NCBI GenBank assembly: GCA_031844405.1
Contig: JAUZVC010000002.1
Location: 1 to 64,000, forward strand
DNA: 64,000 nt
Origin: Knoellia sp031844405
GTDB lineage: Bacteria > Actinomycetota > Actinomycetes > Actinomycetales > Dermatophilaceae
Direction: 5' to 3'
The position numbers and the translations under genes were made by a program. The notes beneath the pieces were generated by a model. It was not told where the DNA came from. It did no database searches and was given only the letters and a program-made list of their open reading frames with translations. Positions 8,453 to 17,595 of this stretch are shown piece by piece; positions within the stretch are counted from its first letter, which is position 1, and every line of letters begins with the position of its first letter.

Positions 8453-9826
8453 TCAGTCGACGCGGACGCGCTCGCCGAGGCGCGGTACGACGACGGCGGC
8501 GTCGAGCTCGTCCCGGATGCGGGCCGCCAGCGCCTCGGCCGACGGGGGCTCACCATGGGTGACGAAGACGCTGTCGGGTGGGCTCGGCAGCTCGTGCAGC
8601 CAGCCGAGGAGCTCGTCGGCGTCGGCGTGGACCGAGAAGCCCTCGTCGTGGGCGATCTCGGCGCGCACCGGCACATAGGTCCCGGCGATCTTGACCTCGT
8701 GGGCGCCGTCGGCGAGCGCGCGGCCTCGGGTGCCCACCGCCTGGTAGCCGGTGAGCAGCACCGTGTGACGGGGGTCGGGCAGCATCCCGGCGAGGTGGTG
8801 GACGACCCGGCCGCCGTTGGCCATCCCCGAGGCCGAGACGATGATGCTCGGGCTCCGGGGCCGGTTGAGCGCGCGCGACTCGTCGGCGGTGACCGCGAGC
8901 CGCCACCGGGGGAGCGCCGCCAACGTCGTCTCGATGTCCTCGGCGAGCTCGCCCTCGGCGACCGAGCTGCGATAGACCTCGAGGACCTTGAGCGCCATCG
9001 GGCTGTCGAGGTGGATCGGCACGTCGGGGATGAGCCCCTCGGTCCGCAGCCGCCCGAGCGCCTCGAGGACGAGCTCGGTCCGGTCGACGGCGAAGGCCGG
9101 AACGAGCACCGACCCGCCACGCTCGACGGTGCGCGTGATCGTCGCCGCCATCGCGTGGTGGTCGGGGTCGTCGCCGGGGTGGGTCCTGTCCCCGTAGGTC
9201 GCCTCGACGACGACGTGCCGGGCGGCCGGCGGCGCTGCCCGCGGCCGCAGGAGCGGGTGGTGCGGGCGGCCGAGGTCGCCGGAGAAGAGCACGGACGTCC
9301 CGCCCACCTCGAGCAGCGCGCTCGCGGACCCGAGGACGTGCCCCGCGCGGACGAGCGTCAGCTCACCTCCCGACCGGAGCGCCGTCGCCCTGTCGTATGC
9401 CGTCACGGCCAGCGCCTCGATCGCGCGCTCCGCGTCGGTCGCGGTGTAGAGCGGGAGCGGTGGGTCGTGGCGCGAGTAGCCCGAGGTCCGCGCCCACTCC
9501 GCCTCGTTCTCGAGAAGGTGGGCGCTGTCGCGCAGGACGATCGGGACGAGGGTCGCCGACGCACGGCTGCACCGGGCCGGGCCGGCGAACCCCTGGCGGA
9601 CGAGTGCCGGGAGGTAGCCGCAGTGGTCGAGGTGGGTGTGGGTGAGCACGACGTCCTCGATGCTCGACGCCGGCACGCGGAACGGCTCCCAGTTGAGCCG
9701 TCGCCATTGGCGCTCACCCTGGTAGAGGCCGCAGTCCACGAGCACCCGGTGGCGGTCGTGCTCGACGAGGGTCTTGCTGCCGGTCACCGTCCCGGCGGCG
9801 CCGAGGAAGGTGAGGACGGCGCTCAC
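8453..9826 (-). CDS. MBL-fold/beta-CASP RNA-processing exonuclease-like protein
   Basis: A 457-residue metallo-beta-lactamase-fold protein. Zinc ligands lie in HTHLDH at residues 63-68, with further ligands in the LVRAGHVLGSAS and FSGDLG segments. The beta-CASP insert (LVPAFAVDRTELVLEAL, HLDSPMA) and the C-terminal RMMBL-like part (SASGMANGGRVVHH, VHADADELLGWL) follow in the expected order, as in YSH1/CPSF73-type nucleases. Family knowledge: RNA endo- or exonuclease. ATG 9826 overlaps the upstream USP stop codon (ATGA), so the two genes are translationally coupled. Confidence 0.9.
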   Translation of the reverse strand: MSAVLTFLGAAGTVTGSKTLVEHDRHRVLVDCGLYQGERQWRRLNWEPFRVPASSIEDVVLTHTHLDHCGYLPALVRQGFAGPARCSRASATLVPIVLRDSAHLLENEAEWARTSGYSRHDPPLPLYTATDAERAIEALAVTAYDRATALRSGGELTLVRAGHVLGSASALLEVGGTSVLFSGDLGRPHHPLLRPRAAPPAARHVVVEATYGDRTHPGDDPDHHAMAATITRTVERGGSVLVPAFAVDRTELVLEALGRLRTEGLIPDVPIHLDSPMALKVLEVYRSSVAEGELAEDIETTLAALPRWRLAVTADESRALNRPRSPSIIVSASGMANGGRVVHHLAGMLPDPRHTVLLTGYQAVGTRGRALADGAHEVKIAGTYVPVRAEIAHDEGFSVHADADELLGWLHELPSPPDSVFVTHGEPPSAEALAARIRDELDAAVVVPRLGERVRVD

Positions 9827-10716
9827 CGCAGGGCCTCACCCGAGGCCCTCTTGTCGCCCGGTGGCACGACGACGACGGGGCAGTGGGCGTGGTGGACGAC
9901 GTGACGGCTCACCGACCCGAGGAGGAGGCCCGGGAACCCGCCGAGCCCGCGGCGCCCGACGACGAGCAGCTGCGCCCCGCGTGACGCCTGGACGAGCGTC
10001 GTGCCCGCGTGGCCGTGCTCGAGGGTCTCGGTGACGCGCACGTCCGGGAAGTCGTCGCGGTAGCCGGCGAGCATCTCGGCCACGAGGAGACGGTGCTCCT
10101 CGACGACCCGTGCGTGCTCCTCCTCGAGGTCGTGCGCGACGAGGACGACGTTGGGCTCGTCCCACCACCACGAGTGGACCGCGACGAGCGGCACCTGTCG
10201 CCGGGAGGCCTCGGCGAACGCGAAGGCGACCGCGGGTGCGGAGTGCTCGTGCGCGTCGACGCCGACGACGACCGGACCCGTCGCGGACCGGTCGGCAGCC
10301 AGCGGGACGACCATGACCGGGCACTCGGCGTGCGCCATGACCTTGTCGGCCGTGGACCCGAGGAGCACCGCCCCGGCCTGGCCGAGCCGCCCCCCGTCGA
10401 CGACGACGATGGCCGCGTCGCGGCTCGCGGCGACGAGCATGGCGGCAGGGTCGTCGACCTCGGTGACGGCGGTGACGGCGAGCTCGGGCGCGGCCTTGAG
10501 GGCGCGCTCGCGGCAGTGCTCGGTGTGGGCCGCGACCCGAAGGAGGTGCTCGTCGGTCCACGGGACGATCGTCAGCCCCGTGGCGTGCATGACGCGGAGG
10601 TCCCGGCCCCAGCGTCGCGCGAGGGCGGCCGCCTCCTCCACCGCGCGTCCGGAGGACTGGCCGCTGTCGACGCCGACGACCACCGGGAGGTCGGCGTGGG
10701 TGTCGTGGGTGCTCAT
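9823..10716 (-). CDS. Tandem universal stress protein
   Basis: A 297-residue protein made of two UspA domains (about residues 12-145 and 155-290). Each ends in the ATP-binding loop pattern: GGRLGQAGAVLLGSTAD in the first and GRRGLGGFPGLLLGSVSRHV in the second. Start ATG 10716 follows GGGAGAG. It is the first gene of a two-gene unit with the MBL/beta-CASP protein. Domain assignment is firm; a link to dormancy or oxidative stress is family-level inference. Confidence 0.93.
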   Translation of the reverse strand: MSTHDTHADLPVVVGVDSGQSSGRAVEEAAALARRWGRDLRVMHATGLTIVPWTDEHLLRVAAHTEHCRERALKAAPELAVTAVTEVDDPAAMLVAASRDAAIVVVDGGRLGQAGAVLLGSTADKVMAHAECPVMVVPLAADRSATGPVVVGVDAHEHSAPAVAFAFAEASRRQVPLVAVHSWWWDEPNVVLVAHDLEEEHARVVEEHRLLVAEMLAGYRDDFPDVRVTETLEHGHAGTTLVQASRGAQLLVVGRRGLGGFPGLLLGSVSRHVVHHAHCPVVVVPPGDKRASGEALR

Positions 10717-10871
10717 CGTGCTCTCCCTTCCGCTGCTCCCAGCGTCCCGCCGGCCACGCGCCCAGAAGCAGGGCCCAAGGTCCCGGGCGGACGGCACACG
10801 GATGTGCCGTGGCGGGCCGTGAGGTGGCACGATCGAAGGCTGTCCGGCCACGAGTTCCCAGGAGGAGTGCC

Positions 10872-11987
10872 ATGGAGGTGCGTCCCAGCCGACCCCGCGT
10901 GCGAGCCGCGGTCTCGCTGGCGTGGCACCACCCGGTGACCGCGCTCGCCGCGAAGTCGGCGGCCTCTGCCGGGCTCGCGTTCTGGCTCGGCGGCCTGCTG
11001 CCGGGCGACCTCGGCGAGTACCGCTACTACGCCGCGCTCGGCGCCTACTCGGTCATCTACCCGAGCGTCTCGGACTCCGTCGTCCAGGGAGCCCGGGCGG
11101 TGGTGGGTGTGCTGCTCGGGGCGCTGCTCGCGATGGGCCTCCAGCTCACGGCGTGGACCAACCCGATCACCGTCGGCCTCGCGGTCGGTCTCGGAGTGGT
11201 CGTGGGCGCGTGGCGGTGGCTGCGCGACCAGACGACGTGGGTGCCCATCGTCGCGCTCTTCGTGCTGGCCGTCGGCGGAGCCAGACCCGAGGGCTACGTC
11301 GAGGCCTACGTCGTGCAGATCGTGCTCGGTGCGGTCGTCGGGACGGTCGTCAACTTCGTGGCCTTCACGCCCCTGCCGCTCCACGAGCTGCAGACGTCGA
11401 CGACCGCACTGCGCCGGGAGCTCGCGCGGCAGCTGCGTGCGGTGGCCAACGCCCTGGCCGACGAGGGCGGGCGACGTGAGGACGGCGCCCTCGCGGCGCT
11501 GCCCGACGTCGGCCCGGCACGGGAACGCGTCCGGCTCGCCATCGCCGAGGCGAGGAGTGCTCGCCGGGCCAACCCGCGCGCTCCTCGAACCGCGCACATC
11601 CACCGCGCGCTCTTCGACCTCGGCGAGACGCTGCAGCGGTGCAGCACGGCCGTCGAGTCGATGGCGATCGTCATCCTCGACCCGAACGCCAAGGAGCTGC
11701 CCGACGACCTGCGCCGCCGCTCGGCCGACCTCATGACCGCGCTCGCCACCCTCTTCGAGGCGGTGGGCGACGAGGTGCCCGACGAGGGGGACGTGGCCCA
11801 GGCCCGTCGCGCCGTCGACGGACTCATCGAGGCGGTGGAGGCCGAGAACGGGGCGGGACGCGAGAGCCGCTACGTCGCCGGCGCGGCCGCCGTCTCCGGG
11901 CTGCGGTGTCTCGAGGCGTTCGTCACGGCGCAGCGCCGGTCCGGCGCCGACGCCACGGTCGTCCCGGGCCCGCCGCTCCAGCCCTAA
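10872..11987 (+). CDS. FUSC/aromatic-acid-exporter-like membrane protein
   Basis: A 371-residue protein. The first 170 residues contain about six hydrophobic helices (ALAAKSAASAGLAFWLGG, VVGVLLGALLAMGLQL and so on) and the remainder is a soluble alpha-helical domain. This resembles half-length FUSC/ArAE-type transporters. The start ATG 10872 is preceded by AGGAGG. The substrate is unknown. It is divergent from the USP gene, and no terminator is obvious before the next gene. Confidence 0.75.
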   Translation: MEVRPSRPRVRAAVSLAWHHPVTALAAKSAASAGLAFWLGGLLPGDLGEYRYYAALGAYSVIYPSVSDSVVQGARAVVGVLLGALLAMGLQLTAWTNPITVGLAVGLGVVVGAWRWLRDQTTWVPIVALFVLAVGGARPEGYVEAYVVQIVLGAVVGTVVNFVAFTPLPLHELQTSTTALRRELARQLRAVANALADEGGRREDGALAALPDVGPARERVRLAIAEARSARRANPRAPRTAHIHRALFDLGETLQRCSTAVESMAIVILDPNAKELPDDLRRRSADLMTALATLFEAVGDEVPDEGDVAQARRAVDGLIEAVEAENGAGRESRYVAGAAAVSGLRCLEAFVTAQRRSGADATVVPGPPLQP

Positions 11988-12093
11988 CGTGGCTCCGGCC
12001 CAGCGAGGGCCTGCCGACGTGAGGGCGACGTCGGACAAACCGGTCGGGTCGCAAAGCCGATGCGGGGCTCATGTCAGGGCAGAGTGTGGCGGC

Positions 12094-13461
12094 ATGGCAA
12101 CCGACACGCAGATCTCCGAGTCCGGCGAGACGGCGACGAGGCTCAAACGGAGCATCACGCCACTCCTGCTCTTCTTCTTCATCGTGGGCGACACGCTCGG
12201 CGCGGGCATCTACACGCTTGTGGGCAGCATGGCCGGAGACGTCGGTGGCGCGATCTGGCTGCCGCTCCTCTTCGCGCTCGTGCTCGCGCTCCTCACGGCC
12301 GGCACCTATGCCGAGCTCATCACGAAGTACCCGCACGCCGGCGGCGCCGCCCGCTACGCCGAGCGTGCCTTCGACAAGCCCTACGTCACGTTCCTCATCG
12401 GCTTCCTCATGCTGTCGTCGGGCATCACGACCTCGGCAGCGCTCGCCAACGCCTTCGCCGGTGACTACCTCAGGGCGCTCGTCGACTGGCCGTCCGTGCC
12501 GGTGACCCTCGTCTTCATCGCCCTGCTCGTCGCGGTCAACCTTCGTGGCGTGCGCGAGTCGCTCATGACCAACGTCGGCGCCACCGTCATCGAGATGACC
12601 GGCCTCATCATCATCATCGTCGTCGCCGCCATCGTCTTCGGCAGGGGCGACGCCGACACCGGCCGGCTCACGACCTTCGCGGAGGGCGTCACCCCGCTCC
12701 AGGGCGCCTTCGCCGCGACGACCATCGCCTTCTTCTCCTTCCTCGGCTTCGAGGCCGCGGCCAACATGGCCGAGGAGGTCAAGGAGCCGACCAAGGCCTA
12801 CCCACGTGCGCTCTTCGGCGCCATCCTCACCGCCGCCGTCATCTACCTGCTCATCGCACTCGGTGCCGCCATGGTCGTGCCGACCGGTGACCTCGCGGCG
12901 TCGGAGGGCCCGCTGCTCGAGGTCATCACCTTCTCGGGCATCAACTTCCCCTCGTGGCTCTTCGGCGCCATCGCCCTCGTCGCGATCGGCAACGGCGCGC
13001 TCCTCTTCATGGTCATGGCGAGCCGCGCCACCTACGGCCTCGCCGAGTGCGGGCTGCTGCCGAGCGTCTTCGGCAAGGTGGCCTCGACGCGACGCACGCC
13101 GTGGGTCGCGATCCTCGTCATCGGCGCGGTGACGATGGTCATGAGCTTCGTCGGCGACGTCGGCACCCTCGCGGACACGACCGTGCTCCTGCTCGTGCTC
13201 GTCTTCATCTCGGCGAACATCTCGGTGCTCGTGCTCAAGAAGGACACGGTCGAGCACACCTACTTCCGCACCCCGTCGATCGTCTCGATCCTCGCCCTCG
13301 TCGCGAGCATCGCCCTGCTCACGCAGTTCGACGTCCAGACCTGGCTCATCAGCGGCGCCTACGTCGTCGTCGGCACCGTGCTCTTCCTCATCGCCCGCGC
13401 CGCCCGCAAGCGCGAGGGGAACCTCGAGGAAGCCCACCTGGGGGACGACACGGAGATCTGA
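12094..13461 (+). CDS. APC-superfamily amino-acid permease
   Basis: A 455-residue integral membrane protein with about 12 transmembrane segments. It has the APC signature GDTLGAGIYTLVG in helix 1, FFSFLGFEAAANMAEEVKEPTKAYPRA in the helix 6 region and the ASRATYGLAECG loop. The group imports amino acids by cation or proton coupling; specificity cannot be read here. ATG 12094 is a likely start, although no strong ribosome site is evident. It is followed by a terminator at 13487-13516. Confidence 0.9.
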   Translation: MATDTQISESGETATRLKRSITPLLLFFFIVGDTLGAGIYTLVGSMAGDVGGAIWLPLLFALVLALLTAGTYAELITKYPHAGGAARYAERAFDKPYVTFLIGFLMLSSGITTSAALANAFAGDYLRALVDWPSVPVTLVFIALLVAVNLRGVRESLMTNVGATVIEMTGLIIIIVVAAIVFGRGDADTGRLTTFAEGVTPLQGAFAATTIAFFSFLGFEAAANMAEEVKEPTKAYPRALFGAILTAAVIYLLIALGAAMVVPTGDLAASEGPLLEVITFSGINFPSWLFGAIALVAIGNGALLFMVMASRATYGLAECGLLPSVFGKVASTRRTPWVAILVIGAVTMVMSFVGDVGTLADTTVLLLVLVFISANISVLVLKKDTVEHTYFRTPSIVSILALVASIALLTQFDVQTWLISGAYVVVGTVLFLIARAARKREGNLEEAHLGDDTEI

Positions 13462-13486
13462 CCCTCTGGCCAGACCCCACGCCGAT

Positions 13487-13516
13487 CGGCCCCCGGCGCA
13501 CGAGCGCCGGGGGCCG
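13487..13516 (+). terminator. Terminator after the APC permease
   Basis: CGGCCCCCGGCGC (13487-13499) pairs perfectly with GCGCCGGGGGCCG (13504-13516) around a 4-nt loop, 25 bp after the permease stop codon. Confidence 0.8.
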
Positions 13517-13591
13517 TTCGGCTGCCCGAGGTGGTTCGAGCCGCTGCTGCCGGGGTAGGTGGCTGGCAGACCCGACACTCGAGGAGCAGCC

Positions 13592-14647
13592 GTGCCCACG
13601 TCTTCGCACACCGGTGCCCAGCCTGACCAGCCCGACCAGCCCGGACTGTCCGGGCTGTCCGCGTCCAACGCCTCGCGCGGCGGCGCCGGTCACGACTGGA
13701 ACGGGCGGCGCGTCGTCGTCACCGGCGGCGCGGGCTTCCTCGGCAGCCACCTCTGCGAGGCCCTGCTCGACGCCGGGGCCGCAGTCACCTGCCTCGACAA
13801 CTTCGTCACCGGCTCGCGCGACAACGTCGCGCACCTGCTGGGACGCGAGGGGTTCCGGGTCGTCCCGTGCGACGTCACCGAGTTCGTGCACGTCCCCGGT
13901 CACGTCGACACCGTGCTGCACTTCGCCTCGCCGGCGTCGCCGGTGGACTACCTCAAGATCCCGATCGAGACCCTCAAGGTGGGGGCGATCGGCACGTGGC
14001 ACGCGCTGGGACTGGCCAAGGAGAAGGGCGCCCGCTTCGTCCTCGCCTCGACGTCCGAGGTCTACGGTGACCCCCAGGTCCACCCGCAGGGCGAGGACTA
14101 CTGGGGGCACGTCAACCCCATCGGACCTCGGGGTGTCTACGACGAGGGCAAGCGCTACGGCGAGGCGCTCGTCACGGCATACCGGAGCCACGAGGGCGTC
14201 GACGCGGGAATCGTGCGGATCTTCAACACCTACGGGCCGCGGATGCGGCCCTATGACGGCAGGGCGATCCCGACCTTCATCCGGCAGGCGCTGCTCGAGC
14301 AGCCCATCACGGTCGCCGGCGACGGCTCGCAGACCCGCTCCGTGTGCTTCGTCGACGACCTCGTCGCAGGCATCCTCGCCTTCGCGGCGTGCGACTCGCC
14401 GGGCCCCGTGAACCTCGGCAACCCCGAGGAGATGTCGGTCCTGCGCATCGCCCAGGACGTCGTCGCCCTCACCGGCTCGCGCTCCGAGGTGAAGTTCGTC
14501 GACCTGCCCGTCGACGACCCGCGGGTGCGCCGGCCGGACACGACGCGGGCGACAGAGCTCCTCGGCTGGCAGCCACGGACGCCGTGGCGGGCAGGACTCC
14601 AGCAGACCGTCGAGTGGTTCAGGGGACTCGAGCTCGAGGCGGGCTGA
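13592..14647 (+). CDS. UDP-glucuronate decarboxylase-like NAD-dependent epimerase/dehydratase
   Basis: An extended SDR of about 351 residues. The NAD-binding GGAGFLGSHLCE is followed by the Ser-Tyr-Lys active site, with ASTSEVYGDP and then YDEGKRYGEA. HFASPASPVDYLKIP and the YWGHVNPIGPR stretch are the signature of UDP-xylose synthases (UDP-glucuronate decarboxylases) rather than of the heptose 6-epimerase HldD. GTG 13592 has GAGGAG upstream and is preferred to GTG 13559. The N-terminus carries a short DQP/GLS repeat of unknown meaning. It is convergent with the glycan operon, overlapping its last gene by 29 bp, and probably supplies it with an activated sugar. Confidence 0.82.
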   Translation: MPTSSHTGAQPDQPDQPGLSGLSASNASRGGAGHDWNGRRVVVTGGAGFLGSHLCEALLDAGAAVTCLDNFVTGSRDNVAHLLGREGFRVVPCDVTEFVHVPGHVDTVLHFASPASPVDYLKIPIETLKVGAIGTWHALGLAKEKGARFVLASTSEVYGDPQVHPQGEDYWGHVNPIGPRGVYDEGKRYGEALVTAYRSHEGVDAGIVRIFNTYGPRMRPYDGRAIPTFIRQALLEQPITVAGDGSQTRSVCFVDDLVAGILAFAACDSPGPVNLGNPEEMSVLRIAQDVVALTGSRSEVKFVDLPVDDPRVRRPDTTRATELLGWQPRTPWRAGLQQTVEWFRGLELEAG

Positions 14648-15572
14648 GCGCCGGCTCGTCCAGGAGCGAGAGAGCCGCCGCGAGGACCTCGTCGACCCCG
14701 ATGGCGGCCAGTCGGGGGTCGAGCTCGCTGCCGTGGGGGTCGCCGGGGCCGTCGGAGGCCTCGGGGCGCCAGAGGACGCGGTGCAGCGTCGTGTCGATGC
14801 GCGGGCCCCACGCCGCCGGTGCGACGGGGCCGAAGAGGACGACCGAGGGTGTCCCGCGGGCCGTCGCGAGGTGGGCGGTGCCGGTGTCCCCGCAGAGCAC
14901 GAGCGCCGCCGAGCCGACGACCTCGTCGAGACCGGCGAGGTCGTGCTCGCCGCAACGGTTCTCGACGCCCGGAGCTGCTGCGACCTGCTCGCACAGCTCG
15001 CGCTCCGGGGCGGTCCCCGTGACGACGACGGCGCGACCCCGCTCGGCGAGCGCGCCCGCCACCTCGGCCCAGCGCGAGGCGGGCCAGCGACGTGACGGCG
15101 AGGCGGCACCGGGGTGAACGACGACGTGGTGGCCCCGGCGCCCGACCGGTCCGAGCCGGAGGTCCTCCGCCGAGCAGAAGCCGCCCGCCTCACGGACGAG
15201 CCGGACCCACCGGTCGACCTCGTGCTCCTCCTCCGGCCAGGGCTGCCCGTCGACGACACCAGCCTCCTCGGACCGGAACGCCACGAGCTCGTCCGGGCCG
15301 AGGGCGAGGAGCAGGCGGTGGCTCTGCGGACCGCGGCCGTGGAGGTTGACGGCGACGTCCGGTGGGGGTCCGTCCCACTCCAGCGGCTCGAGCCCGCGGG
15401 TCGGCAGCACGCGGTCGACCAGGGCGAGCGACCGCAGCCAGCCACCCACCTCCGGCGGTGCGGCGAGCACGAGCTCCGCCTCGGGCCAGCGGCGCCTGAC
15501 CCCACGCAGGGCCGGGACCCCGGTGAGGGCGTCACCGAGGCCCAGCGCGCGCAGGACGAGGACGGTGCTCAC
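14619..15572 (-). CDS. Glycosyltransferase family 9 (heptosyltransferase-like), last gene of glycan operon
   Basis: A 317-residue GT-B-fold protein. The C-terminal nucleotide-sugar-binding half shows VVVHPGAASPSRRW and CGDTGTAHLATARGTPSVVLFGP, the GT9 hallmarks of ADP-heptose:LPS heptosyltransferases. GTG 15572 overlaps the SDR stop codon (GTGA). The 3' end runs 29 bp into the convergent decarboxylase-like gene. Alongside GmhA, GmhB and HldE homologues in the same operon, transfer of a heptose to a non-LPS acceptor is plausible; the acceptor is unknown. Confidence 0.87.
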   Translation of the reverse strand: MSTVLVLRALGLGDALTGVPALRGVRRRWPEAELVLAAPPEVGGWLRSLALVDRVLPTRGLEPLEWDGPPPDVAVNLHGRGPQSHRLLLALGPDELVAFRSEEAGVVDGQPWPEEEHEVDRWVRLVREAGGFCSAEDLRLGPVGRRGHHVVVHPGAASPSRRWPASRWAEVAGALAERGRAVVVTGTAPERELCEQVAAAPGVENRCGEHDLAGLDEVVGSAALVLCGDTGTAHLATARGTPSVVLFGPVAPAAWGPRIDTTLHRVLWRPEASDGPGDPHGSELDPRLAAIGVDEVLAAALSLLDEPALSPPRARVP

Positions 15573-16267
15573 GGCCAGGACGGCTCCGTCGAGCTGGCGA
15601 CGACGAGCTCGCGCACCTCGCACCCCGGCGGCTGGCGCAGCGCGAAGGTGACGACCTCGGCGACGTCCGCGGGGTCGTTGAGCTGGGCATCGGGCCCGGG
15701 CTTGTACTGCTCCGTCCGGCCGTCGAAGAAGTGCGTCCGCATGCCGCCGGGCACGAGCAGGGTGACCCCGACGCGGCCGGCGAGCTCCATGGCGAGCGCC
15801 CGGGTGAACCCCACGACCCCGAACTTCGAGGCGCAGTATGCCGTCGCGTCACCTGCCGCTCGCAGGCCGAGGGTCGACGCCACGGTGACGACGGTGCCGC
15901 GCGACTCCTCCAGCGCCGGCAGGCAGGCGCGCACGACCGCGGCCGTGCCGAGGAGGTTGACCCTGACGACGCGCTCCCACGTGTCGGTCGCGACCTCGCC
16001 GAGCGGTCCGCAGGCGTCCGTGCCCGCGGCCGTGACGACGGCGGAGGGCGGTCCCACCCTCTCGGTGAGCTCGGCGACCGCCCGCTCGGCCGCGGCCGAG
16101 TCGGAGAGGTCGGCGACGGCATACGGGATCGAGGAGTCCTCGGGTGGAGCGATGTCGATGACGGCCGGGCGGCCGCCCGCCTTGGCGACGGCGGTGACGA
16201 CGGCGGCGCCGAGGCCGCTCGATCCGCCGGTGACGTAGACGGTGCCGAGGGGTCGTTCAGCTGGCAC
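15569..16267 (-). CDS. Short-chain dehydrogenase/reductase
   Basis: A 232-residue classical SDR. The N-terminal TGGSSGLGAAVV is the dinucleotide motif, VVTAAGTDACG is the NNAG equivalent, and ASTLGLRAAGDATAYCASK contains the catalytic Ser, Tyr and Lys. GTG 16267 is preceded by AAGGAGG, the best ribosome site in the operon. Its start lies inside the end of hldE (11-bp overlap). It might reduce a sugar or sugar-nucleotide intermediate of the cluster; that is context only. Confidence 0.88.
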   Translation of the reverse strand: MPAERPLGTVYVTGGSSGLGAAVVTAVAKAGGRPAVIDIAPPEDSSIPYAVADLSDSAAAERAVAELTERVGPPSAVVTAAGTDACGPLGEVATDTWERVVRVNLLGTAAVVRACLPALEESRGTVVTVASTLGLRAAGDATAYCASKFGVVGFTRALAMELAGRVGVTLLVPGGMRTHFFDGRTEQYKPGPDAQLNDPADVAEVVTFALRQPPGCEVRELVVASSTEPSWP

Positions 16268-17594
16268 GGTGGCCTCCTTGGGTGAGCCGGGTGATGGTGG
16301 CGGTCGTCGACCGCCCGGGGAGCTGGGGGAGGGTCTGCACACGGCCGCCCCAGGAGCGGACGACCGGTGTCTCGGGGAGGTCGTCGACGGCGTAGTCGCC
16401 GCCCTTGACCCAGACGTCGGGACGGAGCCGTCGCAAAGCCTCGATGGGCGTGTCCTCGTCGAAGACGACGACACGGTCGACGCAGGCGAGTGCGGAGAGG
16501 ACCGCCGCCCGGTCCTCGACACCGTTGACCGGCCGGCCGCTGCCCTTGAGGCGCCGGACCGAGCGGTCGCTGTTGAGGAGCACGACGAGCTCGTCACCGA
16601 GCGCGGCCGCGGCGGTGAGGGTCTCGACGTGACCGGCGTGCAGGACGTCGAAGCAGCCGCCGGTGGCGACGACGGTGCGAGGACGGGCCGGCGCAGTCTC
16701 GGCCGTGCGGGCCGCACGCCAGCCCGCCGCCCCGCCGGTGGCGACGAACTCGCTCGCCGCCGCGACGGCGGTCTCCAGCGCCTCCTCGGCGTCGCCGCCC
16801 CGGCCGAGGACGAGGGCGCAGGCCGAGGCGAAGCGGTCACCGGCCCCGCACGGGTCACCCGAGGCGGGCTCGGCCGAGACGATCAGCGGAGATGCGCCGT
16901 TCCGCGCCAGCCAGGCGCCCGACTCACCGCACGTCACCGCGACGGCGTCGGCGGCCCAGGACACGCGCAGCTGCTCGGCGAGCTCGCCGCCCGAGCCGTC
17001 GGAATCACCGCAGGTGGCTCGCGCCTCGGCGAGGTTCGGGGTGACGAGGGCGCAGCCGGCCACCGGCGCGCCGCCCTTCGGGTGCGGGTCCCAGACCACC
17101 GGTGCGTGCGCCGCCCTCGCCCCGAGCGCTGCTCGCACCTCGGGGTCGGCGCTCGTGCCGGCGCCGTAGCAGGAGACGAGCACGACGTCGGCATTCTCGA
17201 TCGCGTCCCGCGCCTCCGGCGACAGAGCGCCAGAGGGTGCCGCCGGGCCGCCGCGGTCGAGGCGCAGCAACGACTGGCCGGCGGCCCGGACCCGGCACTT
17301 CTCGCGCGTCGGACCGTCCTGCCCCAGCGCGACGACGTGCACACCGGCCTCGCCGAGCAGCGCCACGAGCAGCCGGCCGGGCTCGTCGTCGGCGACGGGG
17401 CAGACGAGGGTCACGTCGGCTCCCTCGCCCGCGGCGAGCACGGCCGTCAGCCCTGCGCCCCCGGGTGACGTCTGCTCGCCGTCGAGGTCGACCACGGGGA
17501 CGGGTGCGTCGGGGCAGATGCGCTCGACGGTGCCGAGGAGGTCGCGGTCGAGCACGACGTCCCCGACGACGGTCAGTCGGATTCCCTGCGCCAC
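16257..17594 (-). CDS. hldE: Bifunctional heptose-7-P kinase / heptose-1-P nucleotidyltransferase
   Basis: A 445-residue two-domain protein with the HldE (RfaE) architecture. The N-terminal PfkB kinase (about 1-295) has GDVVLDRDLLG, SPGGAGLTAVLA and the anion-hole/catalytic GDPCGAGDRFAS. The C-terminal cytidylyltransferase fold (about 305-440) has GCFDVLHAGHVE with the HxGH motif, and WVKGGDYAVDDLPE. Family reaction: D-glycero-manno-heptose-7-P to the 1,7-bisphosphate, then, after GmhB, heptose-1-P + NTP to NDP-heptose. GTG 17594 lies 1 bp from the upstream stop. Its presence in a Gram-positive cluster is the notable point. Confidence 0.9.
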   Translation of the reverse strand: MAQGIRLTVVGDVVLDRDLLGTVERICPDAPVPVVDLDGEQTSPGGAGLTAVLAAGEGADVTLVCPVADDEPGRLLVALLGEAGVHVVALGQDGPTREKCRVRAAGQSLLRLDRGGPAAPSGALSPEARDAIENADVVLVSCYGAGTSADPEVRAALGARAAHAPVVWDPHPKGGAPVAGCALVTPNLAEARATCGDSDGSGGELAEQLRVSWAADAVAVTCGESGAWLARNGASPLIVSAEPASGDPCGAGDRFASACALVLGRGGDAEEALETAVAAASEFVATGGAAGWRAARTAETAPARPRTVVATGGCFDVLHAGHVETLTAAAALGDELVVLLNSDRSVRRLKGSGRPVNGVEDRAAVLSALACVDRVVVFDEDTPIEALRRLRPDVWVKGGDYAVDDLPETPVVRSWGGRVQTLPQLPGRSTTATITRLTQGGHRAS

Positions 17595-17595
17595 G

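Noticed and set aside
13592..14647. Assigning the epimerase-like gene as HldD (ADP-heptose 6-epimerase)
   Set aside because: Signature blocks (ASPVDYLKIP, YWGHVNPIGPR) match UDP-glucuronate decarboxylases better.
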